Source: Sporolactobacillus laevolacticus DSM 442 (GTDB lineage: Bacteria; Bacillota; Bacilli; Bacillales; Sporolactobacillaceae). From it: a DNA stretch of 64,000 nt. Shown in pieces: positions 41,732 to 50,781 of this stretch. Every line of letters begins with the position of its first letter. Position 1 is the stretch's first letter. The translations under genes were made by a program, and so were the position numbers. The notes under the pieces are model-generated. The model was not told the origin of the DNA. It saw nothing but the letters and a program-made list of their open reading frames with translations, and made no database searches. The stretch spans positions 147,269-211,268 of the forward strand of contig NZ_AWTC01000008.1 of NCBI RefSeq assembly GCF_000497245.1, written 5' to 3'.

Positions 41732-44116
41732 ATGATTGAATCAACAGAGAAAACAGTGGATTACTCTTCCAAAACATATCTTGATAAAGTTGATAAATTC
41801 TGGCGTGCGGCTAACTATCTGTCAATCGGACAGATCTATCTGAAAGATAACCCGCTGCTTGATCGTCCGCTTAAGCCGGAGGATGTTAAAGTGCACCCGA
41901 TCGGGCATTGGGGTACCATCGCAGGTCAAAATTTTATTTATGCTCATTTGAATCGATTAATAAATAAGTATGATCTGAACATGTTCTTCATTGAAGGTCC
42001 GGGGCACGGCGGTCAAGTCATGGTTTCAAACTCATATCTTGACGGAAGCTACAGTGAAATTTATCCGAACATTTCGCAAGATAAGGAAGGCATGCAGCGC
42101 CTGTTCAAACAATTCTCATGGCCGGGCGGAGTTGCCTCACATGCCGCACCTGAAACTCCGGGATCGATTCACGAAGGCGGCGAATTGGGGTACTCGATTT
42201 CGCATGCTACCGGTGCAATTTTGGACAATCCTGATGTCATTGCCGCCGTGGTTGTCGGTGATGGCGAAGCAGAAACCGGTCCTTTAGCCGCTTCCTGGCA
42301 TTCGTTGCGATTTATTAATCCGATCCATGACGGCGTCGTGCTTCCTATTCTGTATGTCAATGGCTATAAGCTCAGCAATCCAACCATTTTCTCCCGGACC
42401 TCCGATGATGATTTAACCAAATATTTCGAGGGCCTTGGCTGGGATCCTTACTTTGTGGAAGGAAAAGATCCTGAGAAGGTACATGTCGCAATGGCCGAGG
42501 TAATGGACACAGTCGTTGAGAAAATCAAAACGATCCAGAAAAACGCTCGAGAAAACAATGATGAAACATTACCGAAATGGCCGATGATTGTCTTCCGCAG
42601 CCCAAAAGGTTGGACTGGACCTAAAGTATGGGAAGACAAACCGATTGAAGACTCGTTTCGTTCGCATCAGATCCCGATTCCAGTGGACCGTGAACATATG
42701 GAACATGCCGATGCATTGATCAATTGGCTGAAATCCTATAAACCCGAAGAATTGTTTGATGAAAATGGAACGTTAAAATCGGAAATCGCCGAAATCGTTC
42801 CTAAAGGTACGAAGCGCATGGCTGTAAATCCAATTACAAATGGCGGGATCAATCCTCGCGATTTGCGTTTGCCGGATTATCGGAACTATGCGATCGATAA
42901 CAGCAAACGCGGTAAGCAAGTAGCTCAAGATATGATTGTGTTTGGCGGGTATGTCCGTGATCTTATTGCTTTGAATCCGGATAATTTCCGGGTATTTGGA
43001 CCTGATGAAACAGCATCCAATCGATTAGGCGCTGTTTTTGAAACAACCAATCGGCAATGGATGGGGGAAATCGATGAGCCACGAGATGAATTTGAAGCTG
43101 CTTCCGGGCGTGTATTGGATGCTCAGCTTTCAGAACATCAAGCTGAAGGCTGGCTCGAAGGCTATACATTAACCGGTCGCCATGGATTTTTCGCCAGCTA
43201 TGAAGCATTTATGCGCGTGATTGATTCTATGCTCACCCAGCACTTTAAGTGGCTACGTAAGGCAAGTGAACTGAACTGGAGAAATTCCTATCCGTCATTG
43301 AATCTTATTTCGTCATCAACGGTATTTCAGCAAGATCATAACGGATATACGCACCAAGATCCAGGCCTCTTAACACATCTTGCAGAAAAGAAACATACGT
43401 TTATCCGCGAGTATCTTCCGGCAGATGCCAATACGTTACTCGCTGTCGCAAATAAAATTTTCAAAAGCAGAGAGAAGATTAATCTCGTTGTCACTTCAAA
43501 GCATCCACGCCAGCAATGGTTTACCATTGAGGAGGCTGAAGAACTGGTTGATCAAGGATTAGGTATTATTGATTGGGCAAGTACAGATCAAGGTTCGGAA
43601 ACGGATATTGTCATTGCCAGCGCAGGAACTGAACCGACACTGGAAAGCTTAGCAGCGATCCAATTGCTGCACCAAGCCTTCCCAGAAATGAAGATTCGTT
43701 TCGTAAATGTTGTGGATCTCTTAAAGCTCAAGAGCTGGAAGAAGAGTCCACACGGACTATCTGACGAAGCATTTGACCACTACTTTACAAAAAATAAACC
43801 GGTTCTGTTCGCCTTCCATGGCTACGAAAACTTAATTGTTGATCTTTTCTTTGGCCGCCACAACACGAACCTGACCGTTCATGGCTACCGAGAAAACGGG
43901 GACATTACGACCCCATTTGATATGCGTGTGCTAAACGAACTGGATCGATTTAATCTAGCAAAAGCAGCAATCATGCAACAACCGAAATACGCTGAAAAAA
44001 GTGATGCATTCATTCAGCAAATGGATCGCATGATTGCCAAACACAATCGCTTCATCCGTGAAGAAGGCGCGGATTTGCCTGAAGTTACAGAATGGGAATG
44101 GAAAACATTAAAATAA
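41732..44116 (+). CDS. xfp: Xylulose-5-phosphate/fructose-6-phosphate phosphoketolase
   Basis: This 794-residue thiamine-diphosphate enzyme has the family segments [29 protein letters not shown], the phosphoketolase signature [18 protein letters not shown], and the ThDP/Mg motif [11 protein letters not shown] with the downstream Asn of [10 protein letters not shown]. It splits xylulose-5-phosphate (or fructose-6-phosphate) with phosphate into acetyl phosphate and glyceraldehyde-3-phosphate (or erythrose-4-phosphate), the key step of heterofermentation and pentose use. ATG 41732 lies 9 bases after AAAGGAG; the frame opens at TTG 41723, which is too close. It is monocistronic. The long leader suggests strong regulation. 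Confidence 0.95.
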   Translation: MIESTEKTVDYSSKTYLDKVDKFWRAANYLSIGQIYLKDNPLLDRPLKPEDVKVHPIGHWGTIAGQNFIYAHLNRLINKYDLNMFFIEGPGHGGQVMVSNSYLDGSYSEIYPNISQDKEGMQRLFKQFSWPGGVASHAAPETPGSIHEGGELGYSISHATGAILDNPDVIAAVVVGDGEAETGPLAASWHSLRFINPIHDGVVLPILYVNGYKLSNPTIFSRTSDDDLTKYFEGLGWDPYFVEGKDPEKVHVAMAEVMDTVVEKIKTIQKNARENNDETLPKWPMIVFRSPKGWTGPKVWEDKPIEDSFRSHQIPIPVDREHMEHADALINWLKSYKPEELFDENGTLKSEIAEIVPKGTKRMAVNPITNGGINPRDLRLPDYRNYAIDNSKRGKQVAQDMIVFGGYVRDLIALNPDNFRVFGPDETASNRLGAVFETTNRQWMGEIDEPRDEFEAASGRVLDAQLSEHQAEGWLEGYTLTGRHGFFASYEAFMRVIDSMLTQHFKWLRKASELNWRNSYPSLNLISSSTVFQQDHNGYTHQDPGLLTHLAEKKHTFIREYLPADANTLLAVANKIFKSREKINLVVTSKHPRQQWFTIEEAEELVDQGLGIIDWASTDQGSETDIVIASAGTEPTLESLAAIQLLHQAFPEMKIRFVNVVDLLKLKSWKKSPHGLSDEAFDHYFTKNKPVLFAFHGYENLIVDLFFGRHNTNLTVHGYRENGDITTPFDMRVLNELDRFNLAKAAIMQQPKYAEKSDAFIQQMDRMIAKHNRFIREEGADLPEVTEWEWKTLK

Positions 44117-44129
44117 ATCTGTATATTGA

Positions 44130-44170
44130 TAAACCACCAAATCGGGGTACCCGGTTTGGTGGTTTTTTCG
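44130..44170 (+). terminator. Terminator of the phosphoketolase gene
   Basis: AAACCACCAAA-TC-GGG and CCC-GG-TTTGGTGGTTT form a long stem followed by TTT. Confidence 0.9.
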
Positions 44171-44344
44171 TGTATAACCATTGAGCGAATCGCTTGCGTG
44201 ATCACCCCCGATCAATTCGTTCTGACTGAATCTGTTGCTGGTTATCCGAACTCTATAATATAATGAAATTACATTTTTTTCGCGTGACTACGTCTGCTGA
44301 ATAACTCAATTATTCACCGTGGACCACTGATTGGAGGACTTGTT

Positions 44345-44866
44345 TTGACCACTTACCTGCGTAAAGCAACGAACGCTGATTTTCCTGCGATCAAACAAAT
44401 CATTAATCAAGCCAAACAATTGTTGAAAGCTGACGGTATTGATCAGTGGCAAGATGGATATCCGGATGACGGCGTCTTGCACGAAGATATCGCTCAAGAA
44501 ATAAGCTATGTATTGATCATCGATGAAAAAATTGCCGGTACCGGTGTGATTTTCGAAGAAAAAGAGCCATCCTATGAGAATATCAAAGAAGGGGCATGGC
44601 TGAAAACAGACGCACCCGCCTACGCGTCCATTCACCGTATCGCTATTTCCCCCGACTTTCGCGGCCGTCATTTATCATCGACTTTGATGAACCACCTGAT
44701 CACCGCCGCTTCACTCAAGGGGCATACCGATCTCCGAATCGACACCCATCCCGAAAACCCGCGCATGCAGCGAGTAATCAAGCAAGCGGGTTTTGATTAT
44801 TGCGGCGTTGTATCTTTAGACATGCCAAACGGTAAGCGTTGGGCATACCAGTTGATTATCCGTTAA
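44345..44866 (+). CDS. GNAT-family N-acetyltransferase
   Basis: The 173-residue product has the GNAT fold: beta1 LRKATNADFPAIKQII, beta4 SIHRIAISPDFRGRHLSSTL with the acetyl-CoA loop (RGRHLS in place of Q/RxxGxG/A), and motif B DTHPENPRMQRVIKQAGF. It transfers an acetyl group from acetyl-CoA to an unknown amine. Start TTG 44345 follows GGAGG by 9 bases and no ATG is available. It follows the phosphoketolase terminator and is therefore transcribed alone. Confidence 0.83.
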   Translation: MTTYLRKATNADFPAIKQIINQAKQLLKADGIDQWQDGYPDDGVLHEDIAQEISYVLIIDEKIAGTGVIFEEKEPSYENIKEGAWLKTDAPAYASIHRIAISPDFRGRHLSSTLMNHLITAASLKGHTDLRIDTHPENPRMQRVIKQAGFDYCGVVSLDMPNGKRWAYQLIIR

Positions 44867-44888
44867 ATCAATTGTGACAAGAGCATGA

Positions 44889-44936
44889 AAAAGAGCAGAT
44901 CGAAATGCCGTCCTTATCGTCGATCTGCTCTTTAAT
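44889..44936. terminator. Bidirectional terminator
   Basis: AAAGAGCAGATCGA and TCGATCTGCTCTTT form a perfect stem between convergent genes, with A- and T-rich edges. Confidence 0.85.
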
Positions 44937-44948
44937 TTTCTCATTTAA

Positions 44949-45161
44949 TTACCTTGTGAATAGCCGCTTCACTAACTTATAGATACCGATGATGAGCAAA
45001 ATGATCAAAAACCATTTTAATAAAAAACCGAAAAAAAGAAACAAAATCAACGCGATAATGCCGAGCACGATCCATACAAAGGAAGTAATCAGCAACCCGC
45101 CAACCGCAATAAACACGATAATAAGAATAAGCGTTGCAATCAGTCCGAAAATAAGTCCCAT
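44949..45161 (-). CDS. Small hydrophobic membrane protein
   Basis: A predicted 70-residue protein with two strongly hydrophobic helices: LIFGLIATLILIIVFIAVGG and, from about residue 28, FVWIVLGIIALILFLFFGF with a continued hydrophobic tail. It ends in a positive KLVKRLFTR. ATG 45161 is chosen because GGAACGAACGAA supplies a ribosome site; upstream codons from 45221 lack one. I recognise no family with certainty; similar small proteins occur as envelope-stress or holin-like membrane proteins. No neighbour gives a functional hint. Confidence 0.6.
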   Translation of the reverse strand: MGLIFGLIATLILIIVFIAVGGLLITSFVWIVLGIIALILFLFFGFLLKWFLIILLIIGIYKLVKRLFTR

Positions 45162-45408
45162 TTCGTTCGTTCCTTTCATGACGTTCATAAGCCACGCACA
45201 AGGTGACTGAATGATGATCAAATTCCTTGTGCATCTCTATAATATTACTATAAAGCATAGCAAGGATTTTGATAATGAGCGCAAGACGGGGCATGAACTA
45301 CGCCTTAAGGCTTATTTTTACAACTGCTGAAAGAAAATTCAAAAAGCATCAAGTTAAACTTTTTTATGGCTCATCAACAAAAAATAATCCTGTCTAATTT
45401 GGACACAT

Positions 45409-45460
45409 AAAAATCCTCACATACGGTTCTCCGTTATCCGTATGTGAGGATTTTCTTTTT
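45409..45460 (-). terminator. Terminator of the PTS_EIIC_2 gene
   Basis: A 17-bp perfect stem, AAAATCCTCACATACGG with its complement, around 11 bases, has a T-run on both strands. Confidence 0.9.
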
Positions 45461-45464
45461 AATA

Positions 45465-46583
45465 TTATGCTTTTTCTAGAACAAGCTTCGGCTGGCGTTC
45501 CGATTTTTCTTTCTTGAATTCAGCCATTTCCGTACCGTAATCTTCAGCCTTGTAGAGGTGGAACACGCTTCGACAGATCCATTCAAAGAAAAATCCTCCG
45601 GCGAAAGGAACCGCTATGAAAACGAGGCCAATGATCAAGAGATTAGCAACCGTAGGGCCGCCGGGCATAAAATGAATAGCGTTGATCGGACCAACCATCC
45701 CCGAAAAACCGAATCCGGCGCTGATCGGCGTGCCTTTTATTTGGAAAATCGCGCCGAATGTACCGAGAAGAGCGGCATTGAGCATGATCGGAACCAAAAT
45801 TTTCGGTTGTCTGACCATGGCCGCAATCATAATCTTCGGCGTGCCAAGCACGATAGAAAGCGATAAACCGATTTTATTGACGGTTAGTCCGCCCACAAAC
45901 ATGCCTACAGCTGCCGCCACACACCCCAGATTGCCGGCACCCGATGCAATCCCGCTCATGCCGATCGCTGTGGCAATCCCCACGGTGGAAACCGGAGAAA
46001 TCATAATTACCGAGAAGGCAACTGCAATCAATATCCCCATTGGGATCGGTTGCAGCACAGAAAAACTGTTGATGATCTCGCCAAGTCCAACAGTTATCGC
46101 ATGTACAATCGGATATACAGCCAGACCCATACCGCCACCGATGGTACATATAATCGGAGGCATAACAAGCGGCTCAAACGACTTCAGATGGCCGCCAATG
46201 AGTAAAATCAATCCGCATGTTAAACTGATGGTCACCAGTATATTCACTAAGTCACCTATTCCATTAATCACAATGCCATTTGGTGTAAACTTCAGTGCAC
46301 CCGATCCTGCCCACGCAGCCGCAGCCACACAAACCATCGGAATCGGCTTCATTTTAAATTGAAAAGCCACTGCAGCACCAATTAACAAGGGTACCGCCAG
46401 CGTGAAAATCGTGACTAATTGATAGATGATTCCAAAAATCGGCATCCGCCCCATCAACGCCTTACTTAACTCACCAAGCAGTGCTGAAGGAACCAATGCC
46501 GCAACAATGCCAACCGCATGGCCGACAAGAACATTATTCACAAATGCTTTCACTGTCATCTTCTCTTTTTCCAACTTCAACAT
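45465..46583 (-). CDS. Orphan PTS EIIC-like membrane protein (PTS_EIIC_2 family)
   Basis: This 372-residue polytopic protein has about nine hydrophobic segments and many Gly-rich motifs (GSGALKFTPNGIVINGIGD, CTIGGGMGLAVYP, AIGMSGIASGAGNLG, FGFSGMVGPINAIHF) that I associate with the PTS_EIIC_2 family. It has no EIIA or EIIB domain and none is adjacent. It is either a PTS sugar channel using remote partners or a carrier with another role. The N-terminal VNNVLVGHAVGIVAALVPSA starts near ATG 46559, so the real start may be there rather than at 46583 (which follows AGAGAGG). It is monocistronic. Confidence 0.75.
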   Translation of the reverse strand: MLKLEKEKMTVKAFVNNVLVGHAVGIVAALVPSALLGELSKALMGRMPIFGIIYQLVTIFTLAVPLLIGAAVAFQFKMKPIPMVCVAAAAWAGSGALKFTPNGIVINGIGDLVNILVTISLTCGLILLIGGHLKSFEPLVMPPIICTIGGGMGLAVYPIVHAITVGLGEIINSFSVLQPIPMGILIAVAFSVIMISPVSTVGIATAIGMSGIASGAGNLGCVAAAVGMFVGGLTVNKIGLSLSIVLGTPKIMIAAMVRQPKILVPIMLNAALLGTFGAIFQIKGTPISAGFGFSGMVGPINAIHFMPGGPTVANLLIIGLVFIAVPFAGGFFFEWICRSVFHLYKAEDYGTEMAEFKKEKSERQPKLVLEKA

Positions 46584-46797
46584 CCTCTCTCCTGTTTTCT
46601 CTCTCTGTTTTTACCATTCAAAATAGTGAGTGAGGTTATTCTAACACATTAAATTTTTCAATGCAACGCGTTTATTCGTTAAAGCGTTTGTGCATAACTA
46701 ATTTTTAAGTACCGGACCTTGATCATCACTTATTGTCCAAAAGAAAATACTGTTCAGTTATAGAAGATCTCACATTTCAGGCTGGTATGAAAACAAA

Positions 46798-46820
46798 TAG
46801 AACCCATATTAGGGTCCTAT
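46798..46820 (-). terminator. Probable terminator of the ABC exporter operon
   Basis: On the minus strand AGGACCC and GGGTTCT form a short stem (one G-T pair) followed by ATTTGTTTT. Confidence 0.5.
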
Positions 46821-46849
46821 AATCAAAATTGAATTTTAATCATTCCGAT

Positions 46850-47665
46850 TCACGTCCGGCGCATATAGGCACGGACCGTTAGTGGTGCAAAGATCGCCAC
46901 AATAACAGCAGCTCCGATAAGAGAGATCGCAGGATCCCAACCAATCGTTGCGTTGTTAGCTAAATCACGGACTGCCGTGACAAGATGAGAGATCGGGTTG
47001 AACTTTACAAACCACTGAAGCCAATCAGGCAAAGTTTTCACCGGCACAAATGCATTTGAAAGAAACGTCAGCGGAAATAGTACAATCATTGAAATGCCTT
47101 GTACGCTTGAAGCTGTGCGTGCAATCACACCAAAGAAGGCGAAGATCCAGCTGATCGCCCAAGAACAAACAATAACAAGAAGTCCGGAGATAACAACGTA
47201 GCCTAGACCTCCATCGGGGCGATAACCCATGATAAAGCCCATCGTGAAGGTGAGCCCTGTCGCAATCGTATACCGAATGGTATCGGCCAGTAGTGCGCCA
47301 GCCAGCGGAGCAATGCGCGCGATCGGTAGTGACTTGAATCGATCGAACACGCCCTTATCCATATCTTCACGCAGCTGGACACCGGTGACAATTGATGTCG
47401 TGATCACGGTCTGTACGAGGATACCAGGAATAATGACCGGCAAATAGCTCTTCACATCTCCGGAGATAGCACCGCCAAAAAGGTAAGTAAACATCAGGGT
47501 GAAGAGGATGGGTTGGAACGTAACATCGAACAATTGTTCAGGTGTGCGTCGAATCTTCAGCAAACCTCTATAAGCCATCGTTAACGAGTTGCGTACCGAC
47601 TGACTGAAGCTCACGTAGTTAGTCAGCTCTCGATCGGCAGGAGATTTAATAACCGTACTTTTCAT
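46850..47665 (-). CDS. ABC-2 type exporter permease (DrrB-like)
   Basis: The 271-residue permease has six hydrophobic segments and the ABC-2 signature FLSNAFVPVKTLPDWLQWFVKFNPISHLVTAVRDL near the C-terminus (given here only in part: NPISHLVTAVRDL). It forms the membrane pore of a DrrAB-type drug or lipid exporter. ATG 47665 overlaps the stop of the ATPase gene by 4 bp, so the two are translationally coupled. It has a somewhat higher GC than its neighbours by eye, suggesting possible transfer. Confidence 0.9.
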   Translation of the reverse strand: MKSTVIKSPADRELTNYVSFSQSVRNSLTMAYRGLLKIRRTPEQLFDVTFQPILFTLMFTYLFGGAISGDVKSYLPVIIPGILVQTVITTSIVTGVQLREDMDKGVFDRFKSLPIARIAPLAGALLADTIRYTIATGLTFTMGFIMGYRPDGGLGYVVISGLLVIVCSWAISWIFAFFGVIARTASSVQGISMIVLFPLTFLSNAFVPVKTLPDWLQWFVKFNPISHLVTAVRDLANNATIGWDPAISLIGAAVIVAIFAPLTVRAYMRRT

Positions 47666-48693
47666 TGTTTTATTCCCCTCACTTCATCTGTTTCATCCAT
47701 TTCTTTTGCTGCATCCTCTTTTACACCATGACCGGTAATGGTCAGAAAAACCTCATCAAGGGTTGGTTTCTGCACACTCAGCTCAGCTAACTGGATGCCC
47801 GTTTCGCGAAAAGCAATCAGCAGATCAGTAACCCGGTCGGCGTCTGCCATCGGTGCGGTAATCTTCCCGCCTTCAGGCGAAACGGCGGACTGGACCATGA
47901 GCACACGTTCGACGGTTTGACGAGCATCCTGGATGTCCTGCGGATTTTGAATCCTCAATTGCAGCGACGAGCTGCCAACTGATGTCTTCAGCTCATCTGC
48001 AGTTCCTTCTGCAACGACGCGACCACGATCGATCACCGCAATCCGGTCCGCCAACTCATCGGCTTCTTGAAGGTATTGTGTCGTTAAGAGTACGGTTGAT
48101 CCTGTTTTGACCAAACGACGAATGGTCTCCCACATTTGATTGCGCGTGCGCGGATCAAGACCGGTCGTCGGTTCATCTAAGAAGATGAGCGGCGGCTGTG
48201 CGATAAGACTTGCCGCCAAATCTAGCCGACGGCGCATGCCTCCGGAGAACTTTTTCAACGGTCGTTTCGCAGCTTCCGTTAAACTAAACTCTTCTAACAG
48301 CTCCACTGCCTTATGCCGTGCTTCCGCACGTCCCAGCCCTAACAGACGAGAAAAAATGACTAAATTCTCGGTAGCGCTGAGTGACTCATCGACTGAGGCA
48401 TACTGACCGGTTACCCCAATTAATTGACGGACAATCTGCGGTTCTTTTACCACATCGTGCCCAAATATTTTCGCCGACCCTGCGTCCGGTCTCAGTAAAG
48501 TCGCCAGCATTCTGATTGTGGTGGTCTTGCCTGCCCCATTCGGGCCAAGAACACCATAGATTGAACCGGCGCGCACATTCAGAGTTACACCGTCAACCGC
48601 ACGATTGTCGCCAAAAGTTTTGACCAGTGCGTGCGCTTCAACAGCTAAATCACCATTGTCTGGTGCTATTATTCTACTTTGTACCTGTTTCAT
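47662..48693 (-). CDS. ABC exporter ATP-binding protein (DrrA-like)
   Basis: The 343-residue ATPase has Walker A GPNGAGKTTT, Q-loop VTGQYASVD, signature KFSGGMRRRLDLA, Walker B LIFLDEPTTGLD and a switch region TTQYLQEADELADR (His replaced by Gln, as in DrrA-type proteins). The C-terminal ~100 residues form the DrrA-specific domain ending in KPTLDEVFLTITGH. It powers export with the permease encoded next to it. ATG 48693 follows GGGAGG. Drug specificity is not predictable; daunorubicin-type labels come from the family founder. Confidence 0.92.
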   Translation of the reverse strand: MKQVQSRIIAPDNGDLAVEAHALVKTFGDNRAVDGVTLNVRAGSIYGVLGPNGAGKTTTIRMLATLLRPDAGSAKIFGHDVVKEPQIVRQLIGVTGQYASVDESLSATENLVIFSRLLGLGRAEARHKAVELLEEFSLTEAAKRPLKKFSGGMRRRLDLAASLIAQPPLIFLDEPTTGLDPRTRNQMWETIRRLVKTGSTVLLTTQYLQEADELADRIAVIDRGRVVAEGTADELKTSVGSSSLQLRIQNPQDIQDARQTVERVLMVQSAVSPEGGKITAPMADADRVTDLLIAFRETGIQLAELSVQKPTLDEVFLTITGHGVKEDAAKEMDETDEVRGIKQ

Positions 48694-48769
48694 TTTAATT
48701 CCTCCCTCTTCTTAAATAACTATAATTTGAAATTGCTATTTTTATAATGAACTCACGTCGGGGGATTCC

Positions 48770-48785
48770 TCCGCCCTAGGACGGA
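48770..48785. promoter_or_regulatory. GC-rich palindrome in the ABC operon upstream region
   Basis: TCCGCCCTAGGACGGA is a 16-bp palindrome with one mismatched pair and the centre CCTAGG. On the plus strand it is followed by TTTTTT. It may be an operator for a regulator of the exporter or a terminator-like hairpin. Confidence 0.45.
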
Positions 48786-48881
48786 TTTTTTCCGGTCACC
48801 TTATAAAGAGAGAATAAACCACATTTATTAACTGAACGTGAATGATCCATTGAGAAGAAAAAAGAATAATGCTCTGCCACA

Positions 48882-49001
48882 GCAAGTTATTTCCTGCATT
48901 CCCAAACATCTGGTTATTATTCTCCGGGAATGCAAGCTATTTCCTGCATTCCTAAACGTCTTGTTATGATGTCCCGGGAATGCAAGTTGTTTGACGCTTG
49001 C
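48882..49001. repeat. 50-bp tandem repeat, two full units plus a partial third
   Basis: Units at 48882-48931 and 48932-48981 begin GCAAG(T/C)TATTTCCTGCATTC and end CCGGGAAT, with about 80% or more identity. The third unit (48982-49001) keeps only GCAAGTTGTTT. Each unit with the next base pair forms arms GCATTCC / GGAATGC that could fold into a hairpin. The third copy ends as GCAAG...CTTGC. Confidence 0.8.
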
Positions 49002-49090
49002 AAAAGCAGAAGACTATCATAGAATTGATCGGTTGAGGACTCAGGGGAATTTCTGAACCAGCCCACCAAAAGTATTCGAGGAGGTCTACA

Positions 49091-50035
49091 ATGAACTATC
49101 GTCGTCTTGGCAACACAGGAGTCAAAGTCAGTACGGTCAGTCTGGGAAGCTGGCTGACCTATGGCGGCTACGTCGCTAACGAAAATTCAGTGAACACCAT
49201 CTTAAAAGCCTATGATCTCGGCATCAATTTCTTTGATACGGCAAATGTCTATATGCGCGGTGAAGCGGAAAAGGTCGTTGGCAAAGCGATAAAGTCCTTT
49301 CCTCGCGAATCCATTGTACTCTCCACAAAAGTATTTTTTCCGATGGGCGACGGACCCAATGATCACGGCCTGTCTCGAAAGCACATCATGGAACAGGCGA
49401 ATGCCAGCTTGAAGCGTCTTGACGTTGATTATATTGATCTGTATTATTGTCACCGTTTCGATACGGAGACGCCGATTGAAGAAACACTACGCGCTTTCGA
49501 TGACCTCATTCATCAGGGCAAAGTCAATTATATCGGGGTTAGCGAATGGACTGCAGCGCAAATCACTGAGGCTGCTCATATTGCCGACCAGAAACTGCTC
49601 AACCATTTTGTTGCCAATCAATCGCAATATAGCATGCTTTATCGAAACATTGAAGATGAAGTCATTCCCGCAAGCTCGGCACACGGCGTTAGCCAGGTAT
49701 GCTGGTCACCGCTTGCTCAAGGTGTTCTGACTGGAAAATACACATCGCTTGATAATATTCCGGCAGGAAGCCGCGCAGCCGAAAAGAAAGGCGGCATCTT
49801 GCGCTTTCTAACGGAAGAAAACCTGAATAAAATATCCGAACTCAAAAAAATTGCTGCTGAACTGGGGATCAGCATGGCTGAACTCGCACTTGCCTGGATT
49901 CTCAGGCAGGAAAACGTAGCCAGTGTTGTCGTCGGCGCCAGCAATCCGGATCAGATTGTGGACAACGCCAAAGCCGCCGATATTACGCTTGATAAGGAAA
50001 CAATCAATCAAATTGAAGCTATATTAAACAATTAA
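49091..50035 (+). CDS. Aldo-keto reductase, voltage-gated K-channel beta-subunit-like (AKR6/AKR11 type)
   Basis: The 314-residue AKR barrel has Asp and Tyr in FFDTANVYMRGEAE, Lys in VLSTKVFF and His in LYYCHRFD. The middle NYIGVSEWTAAQI and the C-terminal SVVVGASNPDQIVDNAKA resemble the K-channel beta-subunit group. It reduces carbonyls with NADPH. ATG 49091 follows GAGGAGG. It is monocistronic, between the tandem-repeat region and a strong terminator. It is only distantly related to the AKR at 17111. Confidence 0.88.
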   Translation: MNYRRLGNTGVKVSTVSLGSWLTYGGYVANENSVNTILKAYDLGINFFDTANVYMRGEAEKVVGKAIKSFPRESIVLSTKVFFPMGDGPNDHGLSRKHIMEQANASLKRLDVDYIDLYYCHRFDTETPIEETLRAFDDLIHQGKVNYIGVSEWTAAQITEAAHIADQKLLNHFVANQSQYSMLYRNIEDEVIPASSAHGVSQVCWSPLAQGVLTGKYTSLDNIPAGSRAAEKKGGILRFLTEENLNKISELKKIAAELGISMAELALAWILRQENVASVVVGASNPDQIVDNAKAADITLDKETINQIEAILNN

Positions 50036-50105
50036 TTCTAAACAAGTATTTTGTGAAAACAAAGTCTTCACTGTACGTACTCTCAGATAACTGTTATAAA
50101 ACGTG

Positions 50106-50150
50106 AAAAAGCGGGCTCAGAAATTTATTTTTCTGAGCCCGCTTATTTTC
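50106..50150 (+). terminator. Terminator of the aldo-keto reductase gene
   Basis: AAGCGGGCTCAGAAA pairs with TTTCTGAGCCCGCTT, followed by ATTTTC. Confidence 0.9.
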
Positions 50151-50159
50151 TCTTACAAT

Positions 50160-50212
50160 AAAACACCCCACAAAGCGGACTGATTTCGTCCCTGCTTTAT
50201 GGGGTGCATTTA
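50160..50212 (-). terminator. Terminator of the YagU-like gene
   Basis: On the minus strand GCACCCCATAAAGC...GTCCGCTTTGTGGGGTG forms a long stem with small mismatches, followed by TTTTATT. Confidence 0.85.
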
Positions 50213-50235
50213 AGTGGTGAACAAATAGAATAAGC

Positions 50236-50781
50236 TTATTTGGCTACGGAAGCACCAACGGTTAATTTCTGAGCTGCTTTGTTTTTGAAATCATTTCTGG
50301 TTCTAAAGACATCAATGACCCACATCCACACCATGTGTCCCAGAGCCTCCGATAAATGTTCAGCAAACGGTTGTTTCCAGACTGGAGGAACTGTACCCAT
50401 GATCGGCATAATAATAAGATGAAATGCAACCCAAACAGCTAAACCGAAAACAGTACCTTGGCCGATTGTGATTTTAGGAAAACGTTCAGCTAAAATGCAA
50501 TAAATAATCGCGAATACGATGGAAAAGGAAAAATGAATAATAAAACTTACCCACGGCATGTGCAGTCCTGAATACACATAGGTCAGGTGAGTAATATGTG
50601 CCGGTATCCCCATTTGTTGCAAAAGTTCCTGTGGAGGATTGGTTAAATTTCTTGCTACAGTTCTTGGAGGAAGAAGATTTTCCCATCCAAGTTTGACAAT
50701 TCCCGAGATAATACCCCCAAGAATTCCAACAATGACAAGATTAATAATGTTACTTTTACCATTTAAACTTTTACTAGCCAT
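50236..50781 (-). CDS. YagU-like inner membrane protein (DUF1440)
   Basis: This 181-residue membrane protein has about four TM helices, and the family motif GIVKLGWENLLPPRTVARN followed by NPP near residue 48. The E. coli homologue YagU has been linked to acid resistance, which would suit an acid-producing host (inference). ATG 50781 follows GGAAGG. It is monocistronic and ends at its own terminator. The C-terminus is hydrophilic and basic (FRTRNDFKNKAAQKL). Confidence 0.82.
   Translation of the reverse strand: MASKSLNGKSNIINLVIVGILGGIISGIVKLGWENLLPPRTVARNLTNPPQELLQQMGIPAHITHLTYVYSGLHMPWVSFIIHFSFSIVFAIIYCILAERFPKITIGQGTVFGLAVWVAFHLIIMPIMGTVPPVWKQPFAEHLSEALGHMVWMWVIDVFRTRNDFKNKAAQKLTVGASVAK

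Larger units (their letters stand above)
48694..49090. other. 397-bp intergenic region with a palindrome and tandem repeats
   Basis: There is no ORF. It holds the ABC operon leader, the GC-rich palindrome 48770-48785, and two and a half copies of a 50-bp repeat (48882-49001), each listed separately. The aldo-keto reductase gene follows with an AGGAGG site at about 49079. Confidence 0.6.

Noticed and set aside
45682-46362. 226-residue plus-strand ORF
   Set aside because: It is the antisense shadow of the EIIC-like gene; the composition (Ile/Pro/Thr-rich) reflects the reversed codons of a membrane protein.
48882-49001. Possible CRISPR array
   Set aside because: The units are contiguous with no unique spacers, only two and a half copies exist and no cas gene is near.
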